Assembly: GCA_003251955.1 (NCBI GenBank)
Contig: QKDV01000007.1
Location: 1-5,959 of the forward strand
Source of the DNA: Methanospirillum hungatei
GTDB taxonomy: Archaea; Halobacteriota; Methanomicrobia; Methanomicrobiales; Methanospirillaceae
Length of the DNA: 5,959 bases
Direction: 5' to 3'
In this document: in pieces, positions 1-5,959 of the stretch
Layout: each line of letters starts with the position of its first letter
Position numbering within the stretch: the first letter of the stretch is position 1
Notes under the pieces: generated by a model
What the model saw: only the letters and a program-made list of their open reading frames with translations
What the model was told of the DNA's origin: nothing
Database searches by the model: none
Translations under genes and position numbers: made by a program

Positions 1-1
1 G

Positions 2-736
2 CGTGACCTTGGGTATCCCCCTCTTGTGACCCCCACCTCCCAGATCGTCGGAAGCCAGGCTGTCTTCAATGTTCTTCTTGGAGGAGAGCGGTACAAGAAC
101 GTAACCAAGGAGGTCAGGGATTACATAAAAGGCCTCTACGGCCGCTCACCCGGGCCGGTCTCTGATGAGATCCGTCACCTGATCATCGGCAATGAAGAGG
201 TCATCACAGAACGTCCTGCTGATCTTCTTGAGCCGATGTATGCCAAAATGAAAAAAGAGGCAGAGGAAGCGGGCTTGATCAAGAAGGAAGAGGATGTACT
301 GACCTATATCCTCTATCCGGCAATCGCACCATCATTCCTGAAGGGTGAGCGCCAGGCAGAAAAGATCCCGACCCGTTCTTCAAAGAAGAGTTCAGGCTTT
401 GAGATGCCAGACTCCATGCAGGTTGAGGTTGATGGTGAGACCTTCACGGTAAGGATCCTTGCCATAGGTGATCAGCAGGCAACTGATAAGCCAAAGATAT
501 CAGGTCCACCAAAGCAGGACATGGTTGGCGGGGTCAAGAGCAACATGCAGGGGATGGTTCTTGAGATGAAAGTAGGGCGTGGGGACGAAGTGAAGGCTGG
601 AGAAACCCTGCTCATCCTTGAGGCCATGAAGATGGAGAACCCAATAACCAGCCCACGTGACGGAGTCGTAGCCGACATCTTCGTTGACACCGGCGACACG
701 GTCCTGAGCGGCGACGTGCTCATGGTGATCGAATGA
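2..736 (+). CDS. pycB: Pyruvate carboxylase subunit B, carboxyltransferase/biotin-carrier subunit (5' partial)
   Basis: This is the C-terminal part of the subunit that carries biotin and transfers its carboxyl group to pyruvate, giving oxaloacetate in the cytoplasm. The frame is open to the window edge: the codons before GTG 26 read RDLGYPPLV and run into TPTSQIVGSQAV, a typical internal stretch of the carboxylase/oxaloacetate-decarboxylase alpha family, so GTG 26 is an internal valine and not the start. About 245 residues are visible. Counting from that valine, residues 1-110 are the end of the conserved PYC/OADA region (RYKNVTKEV, GLYGR), about 111-165 a linker, and 166-236 a biotinyl domain. 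The biotin site is EAMKM, with lysine 202 at bases 629-631. Flanking glycines and the closing GDVLMVIE match biotinyl domains. Its stop overlaps the pycA start (ATGA), implying translational coupling. A sodium-pump oxaloacetate decarboxylase alpha subunit is the alternative, but the adjacent biotin carboxylase argues for pyruvate carboxylase. Confidence 0.9.
   Translation, partial: RDLGYPPLVTPTSQIVGSQAVFNVLLGGERYKNVTKEVRDYIKGLYGRSPGPVSDEIRHLIIGNEEVITERPADLLEPMYAKMKKEAEEAGLIKKEEDVLTYILYPAIAPSFLKGERQAEKIPTRSSKKSSGFEMPDSMQVEVDGETFTVRILAIGDQQATDKPKISGPPKQDMVGGVKSNMQGMVLEMKVGRGDEVKAGETLLILEAMKMENPITSPRDGVVADIFVDTGDTVLSGDVLMVIE
724..730 (+). promoter_or_regulatory. Shine-Dalgarno of pycA inside the pycB 3' end
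   Basis: GGTGATC is complementary to the archaeal 16S rRNA 3' end and lies two bases before ATG 733. It supports ATG 733 as the pycA start and coupled translation from pycB. Confidence 0.6.
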
Positions 737-2208
737 AGTATTTTGACAAGATACTCATCGCTAACCGGGGAGAGATCGCAATCCGAGTAATGCGGGCGTG
801 CCGCGAACTCGAGATTGATACGGTCGCTGTTTATTCTGAAGCAGACAAGAACTCACTCTTTGTCCATTATGCAGACGAGGCTTTTCCAGTAGGGCCGGCA
901 CCACCATCCAAATCCTACCTCAACATGGAACGGATCATCTCGGTGGCAAAGACAGCAGGTGCTGAGGCTATCCACCCAGGATATGGATTCCTCGCAGAAA
1001 ACGCTGCATTTTCAGGACTCTGTGAAGAGGAAGGTATCACGTTCATCGGCCCGAAGAAGAAGACCATCTCGGCGATGGGATCCAAGATCAGGTCCAAGCA
1101 GACGATGAAGGATGCGGGGGTTCCTGTTCTTCCAGGTACTGACGGGGGGATCGACGATATCAGCAAGGCAGCAAAGATTGCAGATGAGATCGGGTATCCG
1201 GTCATCGTGAAGGCCAGTGCAGGTGGTGGTGGGATCGGGATGCAGATCGTGCACGACCCATCGGAAATCGAGCAGGCGATCGAAGGGGCTATGCGAATCG
1301 CGGAGTCTGCATTCGGTGACAGGACAGTCTTTATCGAGAGGTATCTCCAGAAACCAAGGCATGTAGAGGTACAAGTCTTCTGCGACGAGCATGACAACAA
1401 TCTCCACATGTTTGAGCGTGAGTGTTCAATTCAGCGCAGGCATCAGAAGTTGATCGAGGAAGCACCCTGTCCTGTGATGACCGATGAACTTCGTGAACGA
1501 ATGACCACGTCTGCCCTGAAGGTTGCTGAAGCGGTTGACTACGTGAACGCGGGCACCGTTGAGTTCCTGTATGATAACGGGAACTACTACTTCATGGAGA
1601 TGAATACCAGGCTCCAGGTTGAGCACACCATCACCGAACTGGTTACCGGTATCGACCTTGTCAGGCAGCAGATTCTGGTTGCAGCAGGAGATCCCCTTGA
1701 GTACGCACAGGAGGATATCACCATCAGGGGACACGCCATCGAGTGCCGTATCAATGCCGAAGACCCCTTGAACAACTTTGCTGCAGATCCTGGGAAGATT
1801 GTCAGGTACCGATCACCAGGTGGCCCCGGTATAAGGCTTGATTCGGGAATCCATGCAGGATACGCCATCCCTCCACATTATGACTCTATGATTGCCAAAC
1901 TTTGCGCCTGGGGAATGAGCCGGGACAAAGCAATAGCACGGATGCGGCGGGCAATCTATGAGTACGTGATCCTTGGTGTGAAGACGACCCTTCCGCTTCA
2001 CCATGCCATCATGCATAACCCTGAGTTCATATCAGGGAACACTCACACACATTTCCTCCAGGAGGAGCATATCTCTAAGACCCTCAAGCGGTACATCCAA
2101 GAAGATGAAACCAGGATGACCCAGCTTGCCACACCGCTCAGAAATGACCGGAAGATCGCAGCTATCAGTGCAGGTTTGATCGCTGTGATCGAGAAGAATA
2201 AAGAATAA
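733..2208 (+). CDS. pycA: Pyruvate carboxylase subunit A (biotin carboxylase)
   Basis: This ATP-grasp enzyme uses ATP and bicarbonate to carboxylate the biotin on PycB, the first half-reaction of anaplerotic oxaloacetate synthesis. Methanogens use oxaloacetate for aspartate and for their incomplete TCA pathway. The 491 residues are full length for a stand-alone biotin carboxylase. The N-terminal domain starts KILIANRGEIAIRV and includes HPGYGFLAEN (81-90). The ATP-grasp domain has the glycine loop GGGGIGM (164-170), with isoleucine where bacterial AccC has lysine. The C-terminal domain includes AIECRINAEDP. Residues equivalent to the E. coli AccC catalytic and ATP-binding set all appear present with a one-residue offset: K118, K160, H210, K239, E277, E289, N291, R293, Q295, E297 and R339. 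The motif MEMNTRLQVEHTITE (288-302) has HT where HP is usual. A short tail after about residue 455 is variable. Acetyl/propionyl-CoA carboxylase is less likely because the partner is a PYC/OADA-type subunit. Gene order is B then A. Confidence 0.93.
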   Translation: MKYFDKILIANRGEIAIRVMRACRELEIDTVAVYSEADKNSLFVHYADEAFPVGPAPPSKSYLNMERIISVAKTAGAEAIHPGYGFLAENAAFSGLCEEEGITFIGPKKKTISAMGSKIRSKQTMKDAGVPVLPGTDGGIDDISKAAKIADEIGYPVIVKASAGGGGIGMQIVHDPSEIEQAIEGAMRIAESAFGDRTVFIERYLQKPRHVEVQVFCDEHDNNLHMFERECSIQRRHQKLIEEAPCPVMTDELRERMTTSALKVAEAVDYVNAGTVEFLYDNGNYYFMEMNTRLQVEHTITELVTGIDLVRQQILVAAGDPLEYAQEDITIRGHAIECRINAEDPLNNFAADPGKIVRYRSPGGPGIRLDSGIHAGYAIPPHYDSMIAKLCAWGMSRDKAIARMRRAIYEYVILGVKTTLPLHHAIMHNPEFISGNTHTHFLQEEHISKTLKRYIQEDETRMTQLATPLRNDRKIAAISAGLIAVIEKNKE

Positions 2209-2215
2209 CCATATC

Positions 2216-2698
2216 ATGCGCAGAACAGACAAAGAAGTCCGGGACCAAGGATGGATTGATGCTGTTCTTTTTAACGCACTCTTTTGCCATCTGGCTCTTG
2301 TAGATGATGTATTCCCCTGTCTGGTAACGATGAATTTTGTATGGTCTGAAGGTAAGCTCATTCTTCACTCTGTTTCAGAAGGAGAGAAGATCGAACTGCT
2401 TAAGAAAAATCCAAATGTCGCATTTGCCGTTGAGACCGACATCGGGGTTGTCAGCCATTCGACAGCCTGTGGATACGGGATGCGATACAGGAGTGTTATT
2501 GGAAGGGGCACAGCCCGGTTTGTCGATAGTTACGATGAAAAAAATCGCTTACTCAGGCTACTCTCTGAAAAGTACACGTCATGTCCGGTTGATGATTTTT
2601 CACGAGATACCCTGAATCATGTGACTGTTTTTGTCATAACACCTACGTCACTCACAGGAAAAAATTCAGGATACTCACAAGGCAGGAGTAATGCCTGA
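2216..2698 (+). CDS. Pyridoxamine 5'-phosphate oxidase-like flavin-binding protein (NimA-type)
   Basis: The 160-residue protein fits the split-barrel, FMN-binding pyridoxamine-phosphate-oxidase-like family, close to the branch labelled nitroimidazole-resistance (NimA) proteins. Visible family features are the N-terminal MRRTDKEV, the barrel segment FPCLVTMNFVW (33-43), HSVSEGEKIELLKKNPNVAF (51-70), which matches the usual 'HSA-EG-KI-LLKKNP-V-F' pattern, and YRSVIGRGTARFV (91-103). The C-terminal tail after LTGK (about 146-149) is short and divergent. These proteins usually dimerise and bind flavin or, in some members, heme or F420. The substrate cannot be read from the sequence, and the nitroimidazole name does not prove that activity. 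It starts 7 bases after the pycA stop with no clear Shine-Dalgarno, and is probably the last gene of the pycBA transcript. A functional link to carboxylation is not evident. Its stop lies 15 bases from the stop of the convergent regulator gene. Confidence 0.82.
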   Translation: MRRTDKEVRDQGWIDAVLFNALFCHLALVDDVFPCLVTMNFVWSEGKLILHSVSEGEKIELLKKNPNVAFAVETDIGVVSHSTACGYGMRYRSVIGRGTARFVDSYDEKNRLLRLLSEKYTSCPVDDFSRDTLNHVTVFVITPTSLTGKNSGYSQGRSNA

Positions 2699-2708
2699 CT
2701 GGCTTGTG
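2659..2708 (-). terminator. Candidate 3'-end hairpin and T tract for the HTH-CBS gene
   Basis: Just past the regulator stop on the minus strand lies an inverted repeat: AGGCA (2680-2684) and TGCCT (2692-2696) around a 7-base loop, with outer arms CACAAG (2676-2681) and CTTGTG (2703-2708) separated by a bulge. It is followed by six T on the minus strand (A6 at 2659-2664). The T tract fits archaeal termination; the hairpin may be incidental. All of it except the last ten bases lies inside the convergent flavoprotein gene. Confidence 0.3.
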
Positions 2709-2713
2709 AAATA

Positions 2714-3592
2714 TTAGTGAGTAGGAATTACCCTGAAGATATCAGACTGGGTCAGAATCCCGATAGGCTGTCCATCCTCAACGACAACCAGGCGACCGAT
2801 CTGCTTTTCTTTGAACTTACGGATCACCTCGTAAATCTGGACTGATGCATCGGCCTGTATTACTTCCTCGGTCATAACCTCGGTTACCGGTGCCTCTAGG
2901 CTGATCTTCTCCTCGATTGCCAGGAGAATATCAGTCATCGTGATGATGCCCATGAGAAAATTACCTTCCATAACCGGTGCCCCGTGAATGCGGTATTTAT
3001 TGAATAGATGAATTGCATCCATCAGGGTTGACCTTGTTGAGAGCATCTTGATCGGAGCAGTCATATAACTGCGAATAGGTTTCTTTGGAAGAGAGACCAT
3101 CTCAAGGATAGAGACGATAAGTGCAGGTTCATTCTCATCCTTTCCAAACACTTCGCCCTTGATCATCAGTTTATTCATCGGGGTCGGACCAATGGTGATC
3201 ACATCTCCGATATTGAAGAGTTTCACACTCCCGATGATCTTGATCTGAGCGTGACAGATGTCGGCATGTGAGAGAGTTGTGAAGATGATCTCTGCAACCT
3301 TGACACCAGGAATTACCTCACTATCGCGGGAGATCTTCACCTCGTACACCTCTCCGTCCCGCTTCAGGTTAAGTTCCTTGTATGCTACGGCAGTCGGGTG
3401 ATACCCACCTTTTGGTCCCGGAATCCCATCGACAAGGCCGATTGCCTTGAGTGCCTGCATCTGATTTCTGACGGTTCCCGGGTTCCTTAGGATTATATCA
3501 GCGATCTCCTCCCCTTTGATCGGTATCGACTTCTTCTCATAGAGACTGATGAGGGTGATGAGGATATCGTTCTGGATGAGAGATAGATCCAT
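2714..3592 (-). CDS. Transcriptional regulator with N-terminal winged helix and two C-terminal CBS domains
   Basis: The 292-residue protein matches the archaeal group described as predicted transcriptional regulators with C-terminal CBS domains. Residues 1-65 form a winged-helix DNA-binding region: IPIKGEEIADII and NPGTVRNQMQALKAIGLVDG look like the helix-turn-helix, and GPKGGYHPT like the wing. Residues 75-168 are a middle domain found in this group, of unknown role. CBS 1 spans about 173-229 with GIITMTDI (215-222), and CBS 2 about 235-289 with GILTQSDI (278-285). The paired G-h-h-T-x-S/T-D motifs usually bind adenosyl ligands such as AMP, ATP or S-adenosylmethionine, so the protein may couple DNA binding to an adenylate signal; this is inference and the targets are unknown. 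ATG 3592 is preceded by an AT-rich element and a palindrome but no Shine-Dalgarno, so the transcript may be leaderless. It is convergent with the flavoprotein gene and divergent from the GTPase gene. Confidence 0.88.
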   Translation of the reverse strand: MDLSLIQNDILITLISLYEKKSIPIKGEEIADIILRNPGTVRNQMQALKAIGLVDGIPGPKGGYHPTAVAYKELNLKRDGEVYEVKISRDSEVIPGVKVAEIIFTTLSHADICHAQIKIIGSVKLFNIGDVITIGPTPMNKLMIKGEVFGKDENEPALIVSILEMVSLPKKPIRSYMTAPIKMLSTRSTLMDAIHLFNKYRIHGAPVMEGNFLMGIITMTDILLAIEEKISLEAPVTEVMTEEVIQADASVQIYEVIRKFKEKQIGRLVVVEDGQPIGILTQSDIFRVIPTH

Positions 3593-3696
3593 AATGATCG
3601 ATCATATAGTTTATCGGAGATGGTTATGAGGTTGACGTAGTTGTAAATGATTATCCAGTCAGCACCCCTACTAATCCCACAAGAATAGAGCCTCGT
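3593..3696. promoter_or_regulatory. Divergent promoter region between the HTH-CBS regulator and the GTPase
   Basis: These 104 bases hold no gene and must contain both promoters. On the minus strand ATAAACTATATGA (3614-3602) is a TATA-like element close to the regulator ATG, consistent with a very short or absent leader. On the plus strand TTGTAAATGATTATC (3641-3655) is the best TATA-like stretch for the GTPase and would give a leader of about 25 bases. Neither gene has an obvious Shine-Dalgarno. TATA assignments by eye are weak. Confidence 0.45.
3594..3605. promoter_or_regulatory. Perfect 12-bp palindrome, candidate operator
   Basis: ATGATCGATCAT is a perfect palindrome one base upstream of the regulator start codon, between the TATA-like element and the gene. 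That position suits a repressor that blocks the promoter, and the adjacent winged-helix protein is the natural candidate for autoregulation. The role is inferred from position only. Confidence 0.35.
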
Positions 3697-4815
3697 ATGG
3701 ATACCAATACAAAACCGCAATCAATGAACTTCGAAAGGATACCGACAGTTCCAACCGCAGACGAGGTCCTGGACAGGGCACTACGCCGTGCTGCAGCAAA
3801 GATGCGTGAGAAAAAACAGAAGAAGCGTGCATCAGAGGAGTTTGTTAGAGCAGTATACCTCTCGGTTCATGACAAACTCGTCTCGGTTATCCAGGGATTT
3901 CCTGAGATGGATAACCTGCCCAGATTTTACCAGGATCTCTTCGATGTTATCTGGGGCACAGAACGACTTCGTAAAGCTCTTGGAGCTGTAGGATGGGCAG
4001 CCAGGTGGGCCAAAGATCACAAAGGCGGGCTTGCCAAGGATGTCCGGTTCTCCAGCGACGAGGATGCAACCGCATCCCGGAAGAAGGCCGTGGCACGCCT
4101 TGCATCGGTGGTTCACCAGATCGATGATCAACTCCTCTATCTCAATGAGGTCAGGAATGTCATGCGCAAACTCCCAGTGATCGAGGATGTCTTCACCATC
4201 GTAGTAGCAGGATTTCCCAACGTGGGGAAGTCCTCATTCATCAGGAGAGTTTCGTCAGCAGAGCCTGAGATCGCCTCATACCCGTTCACCACCAAAGGGG
4301 TGATCATTGGTCACAGGTATGAACGCAGGGAGAAGATTCAGCTGATCGACACCCCCGGGCTACTCGACCGACCTGCAGAGGAGCGTAACGCGATAGAGAA
4401 ACAGGCAATATCAGCCATCATAAACACCGCGGATGTCATCCTTTTCATCCTTGATCCAAGCACCTACTGCGGATTTCCCCTTGATGAACAGATGCGTCTG
4501 CTTGAGGAGATCAAGGGCCTCGTTCATGTACCGGTTTTTGTCGTGGTGAACAAATCAGATATTAAGAGTCTTGAAGGATATCAGGCGATGTCCACAGCAT
4601 CCGGTGAAGGGGTCGAAGAGGTTCTGGCAACTCTCCTCGCTGAAAAACCAGCTCCTGGAGCTGCTCATCACCCGGGGAGACAGGGATATTTAGATCCCGA
4701 TCAGGAACCAGCCGATAAGGAAACCTATGATCGCCCCTCCATTAAGTGGCGGGAGTCCGGCCTGAGGCCTCCCAGAAGAGACGAAATAGAGAAGCAACGC
4801 CATTCCGACAACTGA
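3697..4815 (+). CDS. Nog1/Obg-class GTP-binding protein, probably frameshifted near its 3' end
   Basis: This is a predicted cytoplasmic GTPase of the archaeal Nog1-like group, related to the eukaryotic 60S ribosome assembly factor, so a ribosome-linked role is likely but inferred. Residues 10-160 form the Nog1-type helical N-terminal region (FERIPTVPTADEVLDRALRR). The G domain has the P-loop GFPNVGKSS (172-180), the G2 region YPFTTKG (195-201), DTPG (218-221), NKSD (285-288) and the G5-like STASGEG (299-305). After residue 316 the protein changes character: the last 55 residues are Pro/Arg/Asp-rich and most are simply antisense to the protease gene, overlapping it by 126 bases. Dropping one A from the A5 tract at 4643-4647 would give the ending NQLLELLITRGDRDI and a TAG at 4691-4693, a protein of 331 residues. 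The start is uncertain: ATG 3724 (MNFERIPTV) also fits the family N-terminus, and neither ATG has a Shine-Dalgarno. Confidence 0.85.
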   Translation: MDTNTKPQSMNFERIPTVPTADEVLDRALRRAAAKMREKKQKKRASEEFVRAVYLSVHDKLVSVIQGFPEMDNLPRFYQDLFDVIWGTERLRKALGAVGWAARWAKDHKGGLAKDVRFSSDEDATASRKKAVARLASVVHQIDDQLLYLNEVRNVMRKLPVIEDVFTIVVAGFPNVGKSSFIRRVSSAEPEIASYPFTTKGVIIGHRYERREKIQLIDTPGLLDRPAEERNAIEKQAISAIINTADVILFILDPSTYCGFPLDEQMRLLEEIKGLVHVPVFVVVNKSDIKSLEGYQAMSTASGEGVEEVLATLLAEKPAPGAAHHPGRQGYLDPDQEPADKETYDRPSIKWRESGLRPPRRDEIEKQRHSDN

Positions 4816-5676
4816 TCCGAACATCGTAGTTAATACAGGAAGGGAGAATCCGAACAATCCTTTTACTGGCAGAAACACTGCAGCAGACACCACAAGGATC
4901 GAGGGCATAATCAGATCCCCGAGTCCCATCAGGTATGCAGCCCGTTCAGGCTTCCTGCCCTCTTTTTCCGGTATGGAGTTGGATGTCTCACCAGAAGTTT
5001 CTGATTTTACCACCCCGCCGACACCGTCCCTTATGAATGAATACCCTTCCTTTCTGGGAACGACAACCATGATTGGCATTCTGTTCTCGATAACCCCTTC
5101 AGCAAGGGTCAGCATGTGTTTTGTCCGGTACACGGATATTGCGTCATAGACTGCTAGAAGTATGAGAAGCAGGATTACCGGCACCGGTTCGAGTGATATT
5201 CCAAATATTGAGGCTATTCCTGCCGACAGGAGTACCCCGAGTATATCAACCACGTACCATTCAGGATATTTTGCAAGGAGAACGGTTGCTGCTACAGAGA
5301 GAACCAGCCCAACCCCGGTAGCAATGGCCATACCTGCCCCTGCAAGAGAGAGCAGACCGGTGAAGACATAGATGAACGAGAGGAAGAGTGATGCCCATAT
5401 CAGCAGTTGGAGTGCCCATTTTTGATTATACTTCAGCAGAATGAGCAACACAACGGTGAATCCCAGCAGCATCGCGATGAACCAGATTGGGTTCTCAAGG
5501 GAGGAGGGGTCTTCAAAGACAGCATACCCGGACTGGATCATCGGTACTGACAGGATTACCGCACCGACCTCAACAAGCAGGAGCATCAGGGGCATGGCAG
5601 CGAGCGCGAGATATGGGTTTAGTGCTCTTCCACCAACATTATTTGAATTTGGAAACTGATTATCAGATGAATCCAT
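4690..5676 (-). CDS. Presenilin/signal-peptide-peptidase homologue, A22-family intramembrane aspartyl protease
   Basis: The 328-residue multi-pass membrane protein belongs to the archaeal presenilin homologues (PSH), which cleave transmembrane helices inside the membrane. The two catalytic aspartates are in YD (177-178) in the sixth helix and GLGD (251-254) in the seventh; the PAL-equivalent motif is QAGLPPLNGG (305-314) near the C-terminus. About nine hydrophobic helices can be counted, starting near 23-45, 64-81, 90-112 and 117-135. SIFGISLEP and YDAISVYRTKHM are family hallmarks and, from memory, closely match the structurally solved Methanoculleus marisnigri enzyme, whose aspartates are D162 and D220. 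The first 20 residues are polar and somewhat longer than in that protein, so the start could lie downstream (M28), although ATG 5676 is the only upstream ATG in frame that I see. The hydrophilic loop between helices 6 and 7 (about 208-246) is long and rich in S, T, E and G. The physiological substrate in archaea is unknown. No Shine-Dalgarno is evident. Confidence 0.92.
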   Translation of the reverse strand: MDSSDNQFPNSNNVGGRALNPYLALAAMPLMLLLVEVGAVILSVPMIQSGYAVFEDPSSLENPIWFIAMLLGFTVVLLILLKYNQKWALQLLIWASLFLSFIYVFTGLLSLAGAGMAIATGVGLVLSVAATVLLAKYPEWYVVDILGVLLSAGIASIFGISLEPVPVILLLILLAVYDAISVYRTKHMLTLAEGVIENRMPIMVVVPRKEGYSFIRDGVGGVVKSETSGETSNSIPEKEGRKPERAAYLMGLGDLIMPSILVVSAAVFLPVKGLFGFSLPVLTTMFGSVVGMALLLYFVSSGRPQAGLPPLNGGAIIGFLIGWFLIGI

Positions 5677-5752
5677 GTGCCTAAGAGGGAAGAGGTCGAA
5701 TGGTACATAATCATATCTCCCCTCACGTGCCTACCGAGCGGTTTTTAATCCT

Positions 5753-5771
5753 CGTGGATATATCGTCCACG
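5753..5771. promoter_or_regulatory. Inverted repeat around a TATA-like core, candidate operator/promoter
   Basis: CGTGGA (5753-5758) and TCCACG (5766-5771) are perfect inverted arms around TATATCG, and the inner arm plus spacer spell GATATATC. A TATA-like core within a dyad suggests a site where a repressor could compete with the TATA-binding protein. It lies 77-95 bases upstream of the protease start. This is inference from sequence only. Confidence 0.35.
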
Positions 5772-5926
5772 CATCAGAAGTTCCGCGCATATCCCGCGAG
5801 CGGAGAAATCCCTATTACTCAATGAGAATAGATACATCAGGTGAAATGCCGGTCCGGCTTTCCATCATGATATTCTTCTCATAAACGCCAACATTGTTTG
5901 ACGGAGATGTGAAAGAGCCAGTGACC

Positions 5927-5933
5927 GGTGATC
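5927..5933 (+). promoter_or_regulatory. Shine-Dalgarno of the truncated downstream gene
   Basis: GGTGATC is identical to the pycA Shine-Dalgarno at 724-730 and lies three bases before ATG 5937. This repeat of the same motif at the same kind of distance is the main evidence that a gene begins there. Confidence 0.4.
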
Positions 5934-5936
5934 AAT

Positions 5937-5959
5937 ATGGAGAGAGAATATGGGTGTAG
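5937..5959 (+). CDS. Probable start of a truncated + strand gene of unknown function
   Basis: ATG 5937 follows a GGTGATC Shine-Dalgarno and opens MEREYGC before the window ends. Seven codons are too few to name a product. A competing start is ATG 5950 (MGV), preceded by GGAGAG at 5939-5944, so the true frame is undecided. If real, the gene is divergent from the protease gene and shares its upstream region. Confidence 0.35.

Larger units (their letters stand above)
5677..5936. other. Gene-free upstream region between the protease gene and a probable + strand gene
   Basis: No open frame here is convincing. It should contain the promoter of the protease gene on the minus strand and that of the probable downstream + strand gene. 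For the protease, GATATGATTATG (5717-5706, minus) is a weak TATA-like stretch about 30-40 bases before the start. GATATATC at 5757-5764, inside an inverted repeat, is the strongest TATA-like core and reads the same on both strands. A second, weaker inverted repeat is TCCGC (5782-5786) with GCGGA (5800-5804). For the + strand gene there is only a weak AT-rich stretch around 5868-5885. Confidence 0.5.

Noticed and set aside
26..28. GTG 26 as the start of the first gene
   Set aside because: The frame stays open to base 2 and the residues before it (RDLGYPPLV) fit the pyruvate carboxylase B family, so this is an internal valine of a truncated gene.
915..1409. Long minus-strand open frame inside pycA, and several other antisense frames in 472-2361
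   Set aside because: They are shadows of strongly conserved pycB, pycA and flavoprotein coding frames; their translations have no recognisable domain and no start signals.
3493..3720. Minus-strand frame spanning the divergent promoter region and the regulator's N-terminus
   Set aside because: It overlaps the well-supported HTH-CBS gene in another frame and has a low-complexity Ser/Arg-rich sequence without a domain.
5162..5684. Plus-strand open frames across the protease gene
   Set aside because: They are antisense to a gene whose catalytic motifs and membrane helices are clear; their Ser/Arg/Pro-rich content is typical of antisense translation.
5737..5746. CCGAGCGGTTTTT-like stretch as a + strand terminator
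   Set aside because: The stem would have only a two-base loop and there is no + strand gene upstream to terminate; the T run more likely belongs to the promoter region.

Overview
The window looks like a chromosomal segment of a methanogenic archaeon, most likely of the order Methanomicrobiales. The evidence is a split two-subunit pyruvate carboxylase, an archaeal presenilin homologue very close to the Methanoculleus type as I remember it, a Nog1-like GTPase, an archaeal HTH-CBS regulator, and GGTGATC-type Shine-Dalgarno sequences. Genus assignment is inference. No mobile element, CRISPR array, rRNA or tRNA gene was seen.

Left part (1-2698, + strand): a tight cluster reading pycB (5' end cut off by the window) > pycA > a pyridoxamine-phosphate-oxidase-like (NimA-type) flavoprotein. 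pycB and pycA overlap by ATGA. Together they form a biotin-dependent pyruvate carboxylase that makes oxaloacetate from pyruvate and bicarbonate. The flavin-fold gene follows after 7 bases and is probably cotranscribed.

Middle (2714-3696): a winged-helix regulator with two CBS domains on the minus strand, convergent with the flavoprotein gene. A 104-base divergent promoter region separates it from the GTPase gene. A perfect 12-bp palindrome sits just upstream of the regulator start and is a candidate autoregulatory site.

Right part (3697-5676): a Nog1/Obg-class GTPase (+) convergent with an A22-family presenilin/signal-peptide-peptidase homologue (-). As read, the GTPase runs 126 bases into the protease gene. 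A one-base shift at an A5 tract would instead end it on a TAG that overlaps the protease stop, and codon third-position composition supports that shift.

The last 283 bases (5677-5959) are an upstream region with an AT-core inverted repeat. A Shine-Dalgarno followed by an ATG at 5937 probably begins a further + strand gene that is cut off by the window end. I see mostly ordinary core archaeal genes. The best leads are the probable frameshift, the long TM6-TM7 loop of the protease, and the two candidate operators. I did not find a convincing undescribed multi-gene system.
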